From NCBI RefSeq assembly GCF_022828325.1, contig NZ_JAJQJS010000002.1, forward strand, positions 62,001 through 126,000: DNA of 64,000 bases, written 5' to 3'. Below the pieces are notes generated by a model that ran no database searches, was not told the origin of the DNA, and was given only the letters and a program-made list of their open reading frames with translations. This DNA comes from Candidatus Nanosynbacter sp. TM7-076. GTDB taxonomy: Bacteria > Patescibacteriota > Saccharimonadia > Saccharimonadales > Saccharimonadaceae. Both the position numbers and the translations under genes were made by a program. Positions 32,770 through 40,340 of the stretch are shown here, one piece after another; the first letter of the stretch is position 1; each line of letters opens with the position of its first letter.

Positions 32770-33189
32770 TTATTTGGCTGTTTTTTTCGTCGATAAATTT
32801 GCGCAAATCAACAAAATCCACATCATGAATACCAGAAAAATCGCAGCCACATTATTCACATTCTTTATCGTTGCACCAAATATCACCGCCACATACCCAT
32901 TCACAAACGCCAAAAAACTAATTACCGTCATAATCCCCAAACTCAAAAAACCAGCCATTCTGCTCGTCAGAGTAATTCTTTTTGGCATATCCATATCAAT
33001 TAAAAATGGCAACGACACTAGCTCAACAATCACCAATATTATTGCAATCGGAAGACTTAAAGATGACGGAACCCCCGCAGAAGTAAGGACCGCAGAAAAC
33101 TTCTCAAACGTAAATAATTGACATAATAATGGCACCATTATTAATAGTCCTGTAATCAATTTAACAATTTTATTCACTTTTCTAGACAT
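32770..33189 (-). CDS. Small four-helix membrane protein (DoxX-like?)
   Basis: A 139-aa protein with four hydrophobic segments (about 9-28, 44-63, 76-98, 106-130) and a basic C-terminus. The size and spacing resemble DoxX/MauE-type membrane proteins, but no diagnostic residues are clear. TATACT (33196-33201) lies six bases before the ATG, so the mRNA is leaderless. It is alone between tRNA-Gln and trmD. Confidence 0.65.
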   Translation of the reverse strand: MSRKVNKIVKLITGLLIMVPLLCQLFTFEKFSAVLTSAGVPSSLSLPIAIILVIVELVSLPFLIDMDMPKRITLTSRMAGFLSLGIMTVISFLAFVNGYVAVIFGATIKNVNNVAAIFLVFMMWILLICANLSTKKTAK

Positions 33190-33354
33190 AATTTCAGTAT
33201 AGCTTGCGCGTCAAAAAAGCTCAAGCTTGTTGTATTTTTTACGAAAGCACTTGCACTTTTTATAAAAACGTCATAAAGTTAAATCAGCGAACGTTACAAA
33301 AATAAACACCACAAAATCGTATCTTTCGCTCTACGACAAATCCACCACAATTTA

Positions 33355-33384
33355 AAAAATACCCCGTCTCTATGGGGTATTTTT
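33355..33384 (-). terminator. Terminator overlapping the trmD stop codon
   Basis: AAAAATACCCC and GGGGTATTTTT (33355-33365 and 33374-33384) form an 11-bp stem with a short loop and T runs on both strands. The trmD stop (33370-33372) lies in the loop. Confidence 0.85.
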
Positions 33385-34038
33385 CTTTGTCAATATCCGT
33401 GATTGCTCGGCACGCCACTCGGCTATTTTTCCGTGGTGTCCGCTCAATAAAACATCCGGCACACGTAAACCTTTAAACTCCTCAGGTCGTGTATACTGTG
33501 GAAATTCCAACGTTTCTCCATCTGAAAAACTTTCAATTTCCGCAGACTTTTCGCCGCCCAAAACTCCAGGAATCAACCTAACAATAGAATCAATCATCAT
33601 CATTGCCGCCAACTCTCCGCCCGTCAACACAAAATCGCCAATACTCCACTGCTCGTCAACCAGTTCTAAAATTCGCTCATCAACGCCCTCGTATCGCCCG
33701 CAAATAAATATCACATCCCTGTCATCATCTGCTTCTTCCTGAGCTTTAGCCTGCTTCCAGCGTTGCCCGCGCGGACTCATCAGTACCACTTTCGCCGTTT
33801 CATCCTGAGATTTCGCAAATTCTACCGCTTTCCATAACGGCTCAACCATAAGAAGCATCCCGTCGCCGCCACCATAAGGAGTATCGTCAACCTGACGACG
33901 AGGACCCAAACCAAACTCCCGCAGATTCACCGTCGTAAGCTCTACAATACCGTCTTTCTGAGCCTTCCACATCATGGAATTATTAAAAACTCCCGTCGTC
34001 ATTTCTGGGAAAAGCGTAATTACTTGAAATTTTCTCAT
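33370..34038 (-). CDS. trmD: tRNA (guanine-N1-)-methyltransferase (m1G37)
   Basis: A 222-aa SPOUT enzyme starting MRKFQVITLFPEMTTGVFNN, with DDTPYGGGDGMLLMVEPLW, FICGRYEGVDERILELVDEQ and SIGDFVLTGGELAAMMMID, the knot that binds S-adenosylmethionine. It methylates G37 next to the anticodon and prevents frameshifts. TACACT is seven bases before the ATG, with TGGACA 17 bases upstream, so it is near-leaderless. The divergent promoter of GC-rich unit 3 overlaps this promoter. Confidence 0.96.
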   Translation of the reverse strand: MRKFQVITLFPEMTTGVFNNSMMWKAQKDGIVELTTVNLREFGLGPRRQVDDTPYGGGDGMLLMVEPLWKAVEFAKSQDETAKVVLMSPRGQRWKQAKAQEEADDDRDVIFICGRYEGVDERILELVDEQWSIGDFVLTGGELAAMMMIDSIVRLIPGVLGGEKSAEIESFSDGETLEFPQYTRPEEFKGLRVPDVLLSGHHGKIAEWRAEQSRILTKKNTP

Positions 34039-34058
34039 CTGTTACAGTGTAGCAAGTG

Positions 34059-34092
34059 TTGACTTTTTTGTCCAGGTATGATATATATATCA
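34059..34092 (+). promoter_or_regulatory. Promoter/operator of GC-rich unit 3
   Basis: TTGACT (34059-34064), a 17-base spacer and TATATA (34082-34087), with the perfect palindrome TGATATATATATCA at 34079-34092. Positions 34075-34098 equal 14030-14053 of unit 2. The -35 box lies inside the spacer of the divergent trmD promoter. Confidence 0.7.
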
Positions 34093-34093
34093 G

Positions 34094-34115
34094 CTTTTGT
34101 TCAACCGAACAGAAG
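34094..34115 (+). promoter_or_regulatory. 5' hairpin of the unit 3 transcript
   Basis: CTTTTGTTC (34094-34102) and GAACAGAAG (34107-34115) pair over 9 bp with one G-U pair around an AACC loop. Unit 2 has an 8-bp hairpin with an AACCG loop in the same place but with different stem bases, so the structure is kept while the sequence changes. Confidence 0.6.
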
Positions 34116-34142
34116 TAGCCCTTAGAGAAAGAGAGAGACGTC

Positions 34143-34604
34143 ATGTCCTATATTACCGAGATCGGCAAGCGTAAACTCGAACTTGTTGAGGAGGCGGTGG
34201 ATTGGTTGTCTTATCCCGTCCGCATCTCTATTGACAAAGGAGGGGAGATTCACATTATCCTCTCCGTGGAGATGGGAGACTCCGCACACTACAGCAGACC
34301 GGAGGACCCTGACCCTGTGGCGAAATTCATCAGCACACTTATGCCTGAGCGAACCAAACTTATGTCAATGACATTCAAAAAGCCGAATGTTATTGACGAA
34401 GTGAGGGTGGAATCCAGGGATGACTGCTTGGTTATCCACAACGCGAAGGGCGCGCCTCATATCAGCATCTGCACACTCATGGAAGTGCTGGAGGTTGATA
34501 AAACCACAGCCTCCAGGACTTTCGGAAGAATCGCTCGAAGGCGGGTGGAGCAGATTTGCCTCACCCGCCCCCGCGATAAGTGGGCACTCTCACAGAGGGA
34601 GTAA
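34143..34604 (+). CDS. Unit 3 protein: soluble protein with possible helix-turn-helix, function unknown
   Basis: A 153-aa protein starting MSYITEIGKRKLELVEEAVD. The centre is beta-rich (YPVRISIDKGGEIHIILSVE). The C-terminal part LMEVLEVDKTTASRTFGRIA followed by RRRVEQI looks like a recognition helix and wing of a MarR-type DNA-binding domain, but this is only a resemblance. A weak GAGAG site precedes ATG 34143. Codons are GC-rich (GAG, CTC, ACC, CGC) in contrast to trmD and the KH gene on either side. It has its own promoter and compound terminator. No family is recognised. Confidence 0.7.
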   Translation: MSYITEIGKRKLELVEEAVDWLSYPVRISIDKGGEIHIILSVEMGDSAHYSRPEDPDPVAKFISTLMPERTKLMSMTFKKPNVIDEVRVESRDDCLVIHNAKGAPHISICTLMEVLEVDKTTASRTFGRIARRRVEQICLTRPRDKWALSQRE

Positions 34605-34677
34605 GCCCGCCTGAAAATAGCTCGTTGAGACATTAAGTTTCAGCTTGAGCACGTTTTCGGCGGGCTATTTTCATGTC
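34604..34677 (+). terminator. Compound terminator of unit 3
   Basis: AGCCCGCC-T-GAAAA (34604-34617) pairs with TTTTCGGCGGGCT (34654-34666) and is followed by ATTTT. Inside are GCTC/GAGC and TGAGAC-ATTAA-GTTTCA. The tiers and the flanking GGCGGGCT..TTTTCAT match the unit 1 terminator. Confidence 0.75.
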
Positions 34678-34701
34678 TTTTTATAGAAATTATCCCCCAC
34701 C

Positions 34702-34731
34702 AAAAAACCGTCCCAGTAAGGACGGTTTTTT
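34702..34731. terminator. Bidirectional terminator
   Basis: AAAAAACCGTCC (34702-34713) and GGACGGTTTTTT (34720-34731) form a perfect 12-bp stem with a six-base loop. It probably ends the rpmF-nusB-nudix-rnc-KH operon on the minus strand and backs up unit 3 on the plus strand. Confidence 0.88.
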
Positions 34732-34814
34732 AGCACAAATAAGGCTCTCAATGGTTACCCATTGTCTCGCATAGAGCTGTTCTCGCATAATGTCTGTGCT
34801 TGAACTGGTTTTAA

Positions 34815-35204
34815 TTATATATCAAGATCGTCGAGTTCCGCAAGCTCTTTTCTGGTGTTTTCTGCGTAAGATGATCCATTTTCCACAGCTTCATCTGTTG
34901 AGTTATCCACAGAAGCATTACCGTTATAATCATTTTCTTCACGCACACCAGAAAAACCATCATTGTTAACAATCTTCAAGTTATATCGAGCGTCATTCTT
35001 TGCGCCCAAAGCTCGCAGAAGCGTACGCAAACTCTGTGCCGTACTGCCGCGCTTACCAATAACTCGACCCAAATCTGCCGGATTAACTGTCAATGTTAGT
35101 AAAACGCCCTTTTCATCAATTGTTCGGTCTACTACGACATCTTCTGGATGTCCAACCAACGCCTTTACAGTATATTCTACAAACTGCTGATCTATTGTTG
35201 ACAT
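34815..35204 (-). CDS. khpA: KH-domain RNA-binding protein (KhpA-like)
   Basis: About 129 aa from MSTIDQQFVEYTVKALVGHP. The KH core is LTVNPADLGRVIGKRGSTAQ with the GKRG loop that grips RNA, then SLRTLLRALG. KhpA usually partners with Jag/KhpB and binds many RNAs. An acidic, Asn-rich tail (about residues 80-129) extends beyond the usual 76-90 aa KhpA. AGGAGGAGGGGC sets the start at 35204, and TATAAT at about 35240 gives it its own promoter as well. Confidence 0.87.
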   Translation of the reverse strand: MSTIDQQFVEYTVKALVGHPEDVVVDRTIDEKGVLLTLTVNPADLGRVIGKRGSTAQSLRTLLRALGAKNDARYNLKIVNNDGFSGVREENDYNGNASVDNSTDEAVENGSSYAENTRKELAELDDLDI

Positions 35205-35274
35205 TCTGCCCCTCCTCCTGGAATTAAACTGTATTTTCATTATACACGAGCAGTTTACGCCGTGCAAACTTTAA

Positions 35275-35991
35275 TTATTTCTCGCCAGATTCTTTATATT
35301 TAGCAATTGCAGCACGAGCAGCTTGCTGTTGAGCGACTTGCTTAGACGGACCAATGCCTCGCCCCATCATATTATCACCAACAAAAACCCCAAGAGTAAA
35401 GACTTTATCGTGATCTGGACCTTCTTCACTCAGGACTTTATATATTGGCGTTTGATTGTCAACTCGCTGAGAAATTTCCTGTAAATACGACTTCGGATCG
35501 CGCCAACTGCCAGACTCCAAAATTCCGTCCAACTTAACAATTATATGCTTGTGAATAAAATCGCGAGCATCGTCAAAGCCGCGCTCCAAATAAATCGCGC
35601 CGATTACCGCCTCAAATGCATTAGCTAAAATCTGTAAATGTGCTCGCTCCGAGCCGTTCTTCTCGCCCTTTGACATACGAATCAGCGGACCATAACCCAA
35701 CTTATCGCCAGCATCGCCAATACTTTCCGTTCGCACCAAAGCTGCCCGCCAAGCAGTCAAAATTCCCTCTGGCTCAGAAAAATGCGTAAACAAATATTCT
35801 GTTACCGCCAATTCCAAAACCGCATCACCTAGAAATTCCAAGCGCTCATTGTGGTGATGAACGGATTTTCGGTGCTCATTCACATAACTACGGTGAGTCA
35901 AAGCTGTAATCAGCAAATCCAAATTTGTAAATTCAAAACCTAATTTTTCGCGCGCAAAATCTTGATATGGCGCGGTATTCATTCCGTTCAT
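35275..35991 (-). CDS. rnc: Ribonuclease III
   Basis: A 238-aa enzyme with the RNase III signature HHNERLEFLGDAVLELAVTE (catalytic Glu/Asp), the second metal-binding ILANAFEAVIGAIYLERGF, and a C-terminal double-stranded RNA-binding domain (PKSYLQEISQRVDNQTPIYK, then KQVAQQQAARAAIAKYKES). It processes rRNA precursors and structured mRNAs. It starts directly after the nudix stop, with AGGAG eight bases upstream. Confidence 0.96.
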   Translation of the reverse strand: MNGMNTAPYQDFAREKLGFEFTNLDLLITALTHRSYVNEHRKSVHHHNERLEFLGDAVLELAVTEYLFTHFSEPEGILTAWRAALVRTESIGDAGDKLGYGPLIRMSKGEKNGSERAHLQILANAFEAVIGAIYLERGFDDARDFIHKHIIVKLDGILESGSWRDPKSYLQEISQRVDNQTPIYKVLSEEGPDHDKVFTLGVFVGDNMMGRGIGPSKQVAQQQAARAAIAKYKESGEK

Positions 35992-36486
35992 TTATAAGTT
36001 CTCCTGTCTAATTCGTTTCATCGCTAGAAGAATCAGCTTGCCAATATCTTCATATTCAACTTCATCCAGTGCCTCATGAAAACTAAACCATTTAAGGCCA
36101 TTCATCCATTCCTCCTTTTGGAGTTTCTCATTAGGATCCAACGCCTTAACTAGATAAACTTGCGTTGTCATCAATACCAATTTATCGATTCGACGATAAC
36201 GAAAATTCACCTTGCCCAGCCAGCCATGCAGCTCAATTTTCTTCAGTCCAGTTTCCTCGCCGATTTCCCTACGAGCCGTCACCTGAGCCGTTTCACCTGG
36301 CTCAATGTGCCCTTTCGGAATTGTCCAGCGGTCGCGAGCGTCCTGATATAGCAAAAACTCTGCCTCACCCTTTTTATTACGACGAAAAATCACGCCACCG
36401 GCAGTTGGCTCGCGCACAATTTCCTGAATCAATGGCTTCTTGCTGCCACTAAAATATTTTTTTATCTTATCAAAGTTGCTTGTTCT
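35992..36486 (-). CDS. NUDIX hydrolase
   Basis: About 164 aa. The Nudix box is complete: GHIEPGETAQVTARREIGEE followed by TGL. It is preceded by GGVIFRRNKKGEAEFLLYQD and the WTIPKG strand. The start is taken as GTG at 36486 because GGAGGAG lies seven bases upstream, giving a 17-base overlap with nusB; a longer frame from 36537 lacks a ribosome site. The order nusB-nudix-rnc suggests a role near RNA metabolism, perhaps hydrolysis of a nucleotide or of capped RNA ends, but the substrate is unknown. Confidence 0.88.
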   Translation of the reverse strand, partial: RTSNFDKIKKYFSGSKKPLIQEIVREPTAGGVIFRRNKKGEAEFLLYQDARDRWTIPKGHIEPGETAQVTARREIGEETGLKKIELHGWLGKVNFRYRRIDKLVLMTTQVYLVKALDPNEKLQKEEWMNGLKWFSFHEALDEVEYEDIGKLILLAMKRIRQENL

Positions 36487-36928
36487 CACTGTCGGACTCC
36501 TCCACGAGAGTACGGAGTGCCGTGCCAAGCACGCCATTCACAAACTTACCCGAGTTATCCGAACCGAACGCTTTTGCTAATTCTACCGCTTCGTTAATCA
36601 CCACTTTTGGTGGAACGGTATCTGCACAATATAGCAATTCATATAAACCAATTCTAAGTACCGCCCGATCAATTCGCGGCAACTGACTAATAGGCCATTC
36701 TGGCGCCAATGGCTGCAATTTCTCGTCCAATTGACTCTGCGTCGAAAGTACGCCGCTAATCAAATTATCGATAAATTCAATATCGTCAACCGATGATTTA
36801 TATTCAGCCAAATTACGCTTTAAAATAGTCTTATAATCAACATCGCTATCACCAACCTCTTTGCGAAATTCATGTTCATAAAGTGTTTGCAGTGCGACAA
36901 TTCGTCCCAAATGACGGTTTGATGCCAT
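36470..36928 (-). CDS. nusB: Transcription antitermination protein NusB
   Basis: A 152-aa all-helical protein with RHLGRIVALQTLYEHEFRKE at the start and the family's IDRAVLRIGLYELLYCADTV and PKVVINEAVELAKAFGSDNS followed by FVNGVLGTAL. NusB binds boxA RNA with NusE for rRNA antitermination. It lies 24 bases after rpmF in the rpmF-nusB-nudix-rnc-KH operon. Confidence 0.95.
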   Translation of the reverse strand: MASNRHLGRIVALQTLYEHEFRKEVGDSDVDYKTILKRNLAEYKSSVDDIEFIDNLISGVLSTQSQLDEKLQPLAPEWPISQLPRIDRAVLRIGLYELLYCADTVPPKVVINEAVELAKAFGSDNSGKFVNGVLGTALRTLVEESDSENKQL

Positions 36929-36952
36929 TATTAAGCGTCCTGTTCGTAATTA

Positions 36953-37099
36953 TTATTTTGTTGTTTTACCGGTTTCACGCTTGGTTGTCTTCACCTTAAC
37001 TGGTGAAGTTGCGTTAACGCGACGTGCCAATTTTAATACCAAGTGGCTGCGACGAAGACCAGTTTTACGTGGGCTACTCTGTTTCTTAGGTTGTGCCAT
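36953..37099 (-). CDS. rpmF: Ribosomal protein bL32, zinc-free
   Basis: A 48-aa protein: MAQPKKQSSPRKTGLRRSHL followed by VLKLARRVNATSPVKVKTTK. The N-terminal PKK..S..R...RRSH pattern identifies bL32. The C-terminal CxxC...CxxC zinc ribbon of many bL32 proteins is missing; the protein has no Cys at all. AGGAG lies eight bases before ATG 37099. The promoter has TATAAT with TTGAGA 17 bases upstream. It opens the operon with nusB. Confidence 0.85.
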   Translation of the reverse strand: MAQPKKQSSPRKTGLRRSHLVLKLARRVNATSPVKVKTTKRETGKTTK

Positions 37100-37234
37100 A
37101 ATTTATTCTCCTCTTTTAGGTTGTCATAAAACTTACGTACCATTATACCTTTTTTATTAGACAATCTCAAGAGCCTGTCTGCAAATTAGATAATAATATT
37201 GACTTTTTATGTCGTTTATGGTAATATAGCAAAC

Positions 37235-37765
37235 ATGAACACGGAACGATTTACATCACAAAACAACAATGAAGACGACAGATCTGTAATAGAAATACCA
37301 AAATCTGTAGTTAAAATCGGTGCAGTAGCATTAGCCGCGTTAGGATTGGCTGGAGCTGCAAACGCCCTAGGCTTATTTCATAGTCCTAAATCACCAGAAA
37401 AAGGACCAAGCCCTGCACACCAAGTAGCTCAAGTTGTAGAGAATTACAGCAATGGAGTCATCACGGAGCTGCCAGAAGACACAGAAATTCACACTGTCAC
37501 GCTTGAAGAAGGAGAAAATCCGACTTCGGTAGCCGAAACAGCCATGAAAGAATACAACGAAGAAAATCCTGAGAATAAGATAGATCCTAATGAGGCAAGA
37601 AGCTCCATATACGAAACTGCTGTCTACATGAAAGATCTCTACAAAAACAAGACTGGCGACTCAGAGGTCCAACCAGGATCTACTGTCAACATTGCCATAG
37701 GTGACATAAACGGTGACGGAAAGCCAAGCATAGCCATAACGAAAATAGAAGACAAATCTAAATAG
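37235..37765 (+). CDS. Membrane-anchored secreted protein, function unknown
   Basis: About 176 aa from MNTERFTSQNNNEDDRSVIE. A hydrophobic anchor (about residues 24-46) is followed by a Pro-rich linker and an acidic extracytoplasmic domain. Near the end GDINGDGKPSIAITKI resembles a Ca-binding D-x-N-x-D-G loop. TAATAT (37222-37227) is seven bases before the ATG and TTGACT 17 bases further up, so it is near-leaderless. It converges with leuS. No family is recognised. Confidence 0.7.
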   Translation: MNTERFTSQNNNEDDRSVIEIPKSVVKIGAVALAALGLAGAANALGLFHSPKSPEKGPSPAHQVAQVVENYSNGVITELPEDTEIHTVTLEEGENPTSVAETAMKEYNEENPENKIDPNEARSSIYETAVYMKDLYKNKTGDSEVQPGSTVNIAIGDINGDGKPSIAITKIEDKSK

Positions 37766-37773
37766 ACCGTCTT

Positions 37774-40275
37774 CTAAACCACGATATTCACCAACTTACC
37801 TGGAACATAAACCATCTTTTTAGGTGGTTTATTGTTTGTGAATTTCTGGACATTTTCGTCAGCTAGAGCCGCTTCTTCAACACCCTGCTTGTCCATATCA
37901 CTCGGCAGTTCAAGTTTTGCACGAAGCTTGCCGTTCACTTGAACTATAATAGTCATCGTATCGCTCTTTAGATATTTTTCATCCCACTTCGGCCAGTGAC
38001 TAACATGAACCGTATCATCATGACCCATTTCACGCCACAATTCCTCTGTGATATGCGGAGCAAAAGGCGCCAAAATCTGAATCAAACTTTCTAACGCAAA
38101 TCGCCACTCGTCCGACATGTCAATTCCATGCGATTCTTTTATCTTATACAGGCCATTGACCATTTCCATCATCGAAGCCACAGCCGTGTTAAACTTCTCA
38201 TCTTCAATGTCGCGAGTAACTTTTTTAATTGTCGAGTGAGTTAATCGCAATAATTCTTGAGCTGTTTTTTCATTCGCGTCAAGAGAGTCGTTTGGATCCT
38301 TATCAACGAACTCCTGAACCAAATTCCATGCTCGGTTTAAGAATCGATAAGTTCCCGGAACGCCACGAGGATCCCATGGCGCATCCATATCATAAGGCGC
38401 GATGAACATTTCGTAAACTCGCAGCGCATCAGCGCCATATCCACTGTCCATAATCTCCATTGGATCAATAACGTTGCCCTTAGACTTGGACATTTTCTGA
38501 CCGTCTGGTGCCATAATGTAGGCATTGTACATCATTCGCTTAAAAGGTTCTGGGGTCGGAACGAGACCAAGCTTATAGAAAAATCGCATCCAAAAACGAC
38601 TGTATAACAAGTGAGCCACGGCATGGTCGGCACCATTGTAATAATCAACCGGCATCCAATGGTTAATTCTCTCAGGATTCCATGCTTCATTATCGTTGTG
38701 TGGGTCGAGATATCGTAAGAAATACCAACTAGAACAAGCATAGCCATCCAAAGTGTCAGTCTCGCGCCGACCTTCTACCCAATTGTCGCCATCAGGCTTG
38801 TTTTCTGTAATCGGCACAGTTTTTCCAGTTTCAACATCCACCCAGACTCGCACCCAATCATCAACCTGGGCCAAAACGGAAGTATTACCGCCCGTTGGCT
38901 TAAAGTTCTCCACCTCTGGCAAAATCACTGGCAAGCATTCATCAGCCACGGCAATTGGCACACGGCCGTCAACATGAACAATTGGAATCGGAGCACCCCA
39001 ATAACGCTGACGAGAAATCAACCAATCGCGCATTTTATACGTGGTTTTGCTTCGCCCAGAATTCTGCTGCTCCAGCCACGCAACAATTTGCTCGCGAGCA
39101 TCCTCACTCCTGGTCCCGTTAAATTGTCCGGAATTTATCAGCTCACCTTCACCAGAATAACAGCCGGCGTCGGCTGAATGCTCAGGCTTATCAATAACCT
39201 GGATAATCGGCAAGTCAAACTTCTCGGCAAACGCAAAATCGCGCTCGTCGTGCGCTGGCACCGCCATGACTGCGCCGGTTCCATAGCCACCCAAAACATA
39301 ATCCGCCACCCAGATTGGCAATTTTTGACCATTGACTGGGTTTATGACATAACTGCCAGTAAATACGCCCGTTTTCTCTTTATTCTCTTGACGTTCAACA
39401 TCAGATTTTTGTTGCGAAGCTTGGATATACGCTTCAACCTTTTCGCGCGTATCAGAATTGACCAACTGATAAATCAGAGGATGCTCCGGTGCCAAAGCTA
39501 CATACGTCGCGCCAAATAACGTGTCGGGACGAGTTGTGAAAACTGTAATCTTGGAATCTTGACCACTAACCGCAAACTCAACTTCCGCACCAACTGATCG
39601 ACCAATCCAATTCTTCTGCATGGTTTTAACCATTTCCGTCCAATCAAGCGCATCGGTTGCCTCTAAAATTTCATCTGCATACGCCGTAATTCGGAAAAAC
39701 CACTGCTTGAGATTTCGCTTGGTTACAGGATTACCGCAGCGCCAACATTTACCACCTTCAACCTGTTCGTTAGCAAGCACTGTGTTATCAGTTTCGCACC
39801 ACCATTGCGGCTGCTCTTTTTGATATGCCAAATCGTGCTTATATAATTGCGTAAAAATCCACTGAGTCCATTTGTAATATTCTGGATCAGCTGTAGAAAT
39901 TTCTTTTGTCCAATCATAACTAAACCCAAGTCGCTTCAATTGCTCCTTAAAATGAACCTTCGCTTCATCGTGCGCTACACGTGGCGTTTTTCCGACTTTA
40001 ATAGCATAATTTTCAACCGGTAAGCCAAAGCTGTCCCAGCCGATTGGATGATAGACATTATAACCCTGCTGACGCTTGAATCGCGCCTTAATGTCGGCAA
40101 ATTGAAAAGTGCGACCGTGACCAATGTGAATTCCCGCCCCTGTAATCCCCGGAAGCATGCTCAAACTGTAATATTTCGGCCGAGTAGTGTCGTTAAAATC
40201 GACCGCGTAAGTACCGTCAGCCTCCCATTTGTTTTGCCATTTTTGTTCAATTTCTGTCGGATTATAGCGTCTCAT
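37774..40275 (-). CDS. leuS: Leucyl-tRNA synthetase
   Basis: An 833-aa class I synthetase. The HIGH motif is in LPGITGAGIHIGHGRTFQF, a zinc-binding CETDNTVLANEQVEGGKCWRCG follows at about residue 160, then the CP1 editing domain (TTRPDTLFGATYVALAPEHP and AVPAHDERDFAFA), and KMSKS in PDGQKMSKSKGNVIDP. It charges the two tRNA-Leu encoded at 48.3-48.7 kb. TATAAT (40283-40288) is seven bases before the ATG. The length is slightly below E. coli LeuS (860 aa). Confidence 0.97.
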   Translation of the reverse strand: MRRYNPTEIEQKWQNKWEADGTYAVDFNDTTRPKYYSLSMLPGITGAGIHIGHGRTFQFADIKARFKRQQGYNVYHPIGWDSFGLPVENYAIKVGKTPRVAHDEAKVHFKEQLKRLGFSYDWTKEISTADPEYYKWTQWIFTQLYKHDLAYQKEQPQWWCETDNTVLANEQVEGGKCWRCGNPVTKRNLKQWFFRITAYADEILEATDALDWTEMVKTMQKNWIGRSVGAEVEFAVSGQDSKITVFTTRPDTLFGATYVALAPEHPLIYQLVNSDTREKVEAYIQASQQKSDVERQENKEKTGVFTGSYVINPVNGQKLPIWVADYVLGGYGTGAVMAVPAHDERDFAFAEKFDLPIIQVIDKPEHSADAGCYSGEGELINSGQFNGTRSEDAREQIVAWLEQQNSGRSKTTYKMRDWLISRQRYWGAPIPIVHVDGRVPIAVADECLPVILPEVENFKPTGGNTSVLAQVDDWVRVWVDVETGKTVPITENKPDGDNWVEGRRETDTLDGYACSSWYFLRYLDPHNDNEAWNPERINHWMPVDYYNGADHAVAHLLYSRFWMRFFYKLGLVPTPEPFKRMMYNAYIMAPDGQKMSKSKGNVIDPMEIMDSGYGADALRVYEMFIAPYDMDAPWDPRGVPGTYRFLNRAWNLVQEFVDKDPNDSLDANEKTAQELLRLTHSTIKKVTRDIEDEKFNTAVASMMEMVNGLYKIKESHGIDMSDEWRFALESLIQILAPFAPHITEELWREMGHDDTVHVSHWPKWDEKYLKSDTMTIIVQVNGKLRAKLELPSDMDKQGVEEAALADENVQKFTNNKPPKKMVYVPGKLVNIVV

Positions 40276-40291
40276 ATCTGTAATTATAGCA

Positions 40292-40322
40292 AATAATCCC
40301 GCTCATTACGAACGGGATTATT
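40292..40322 (-). terminator. Terminator of the 40341-41426 gene, overlapping the leuS promoter region
   Basis: AATAATCCCG (40292-40301) pairs with CGGGATTATT (40313-40322). On the minus strand a short T run follows. It lies just upstream of the leuS -10 box. Confidence 0.7.
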
Positions 40323-40340
40323 ATTAGGCGATTAAGCTAT

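Noticed and set aside
33190..33354. A small gene or RNA between the 33189 gene and trmD
   Set aside because: No ORF with a ribosome site, no strong hairpin and no further promoter could be supported; the stretch looks like plain AT-rich spacer.
10968..34677. Units 1-3 as integron cassettes with attC sites
   Set aside because: They have their own promoters, the folded ends are followed by T runs like terminators, and no attC core sites (GTTRRRY/RYYYAAC) or integrase gene were seen.
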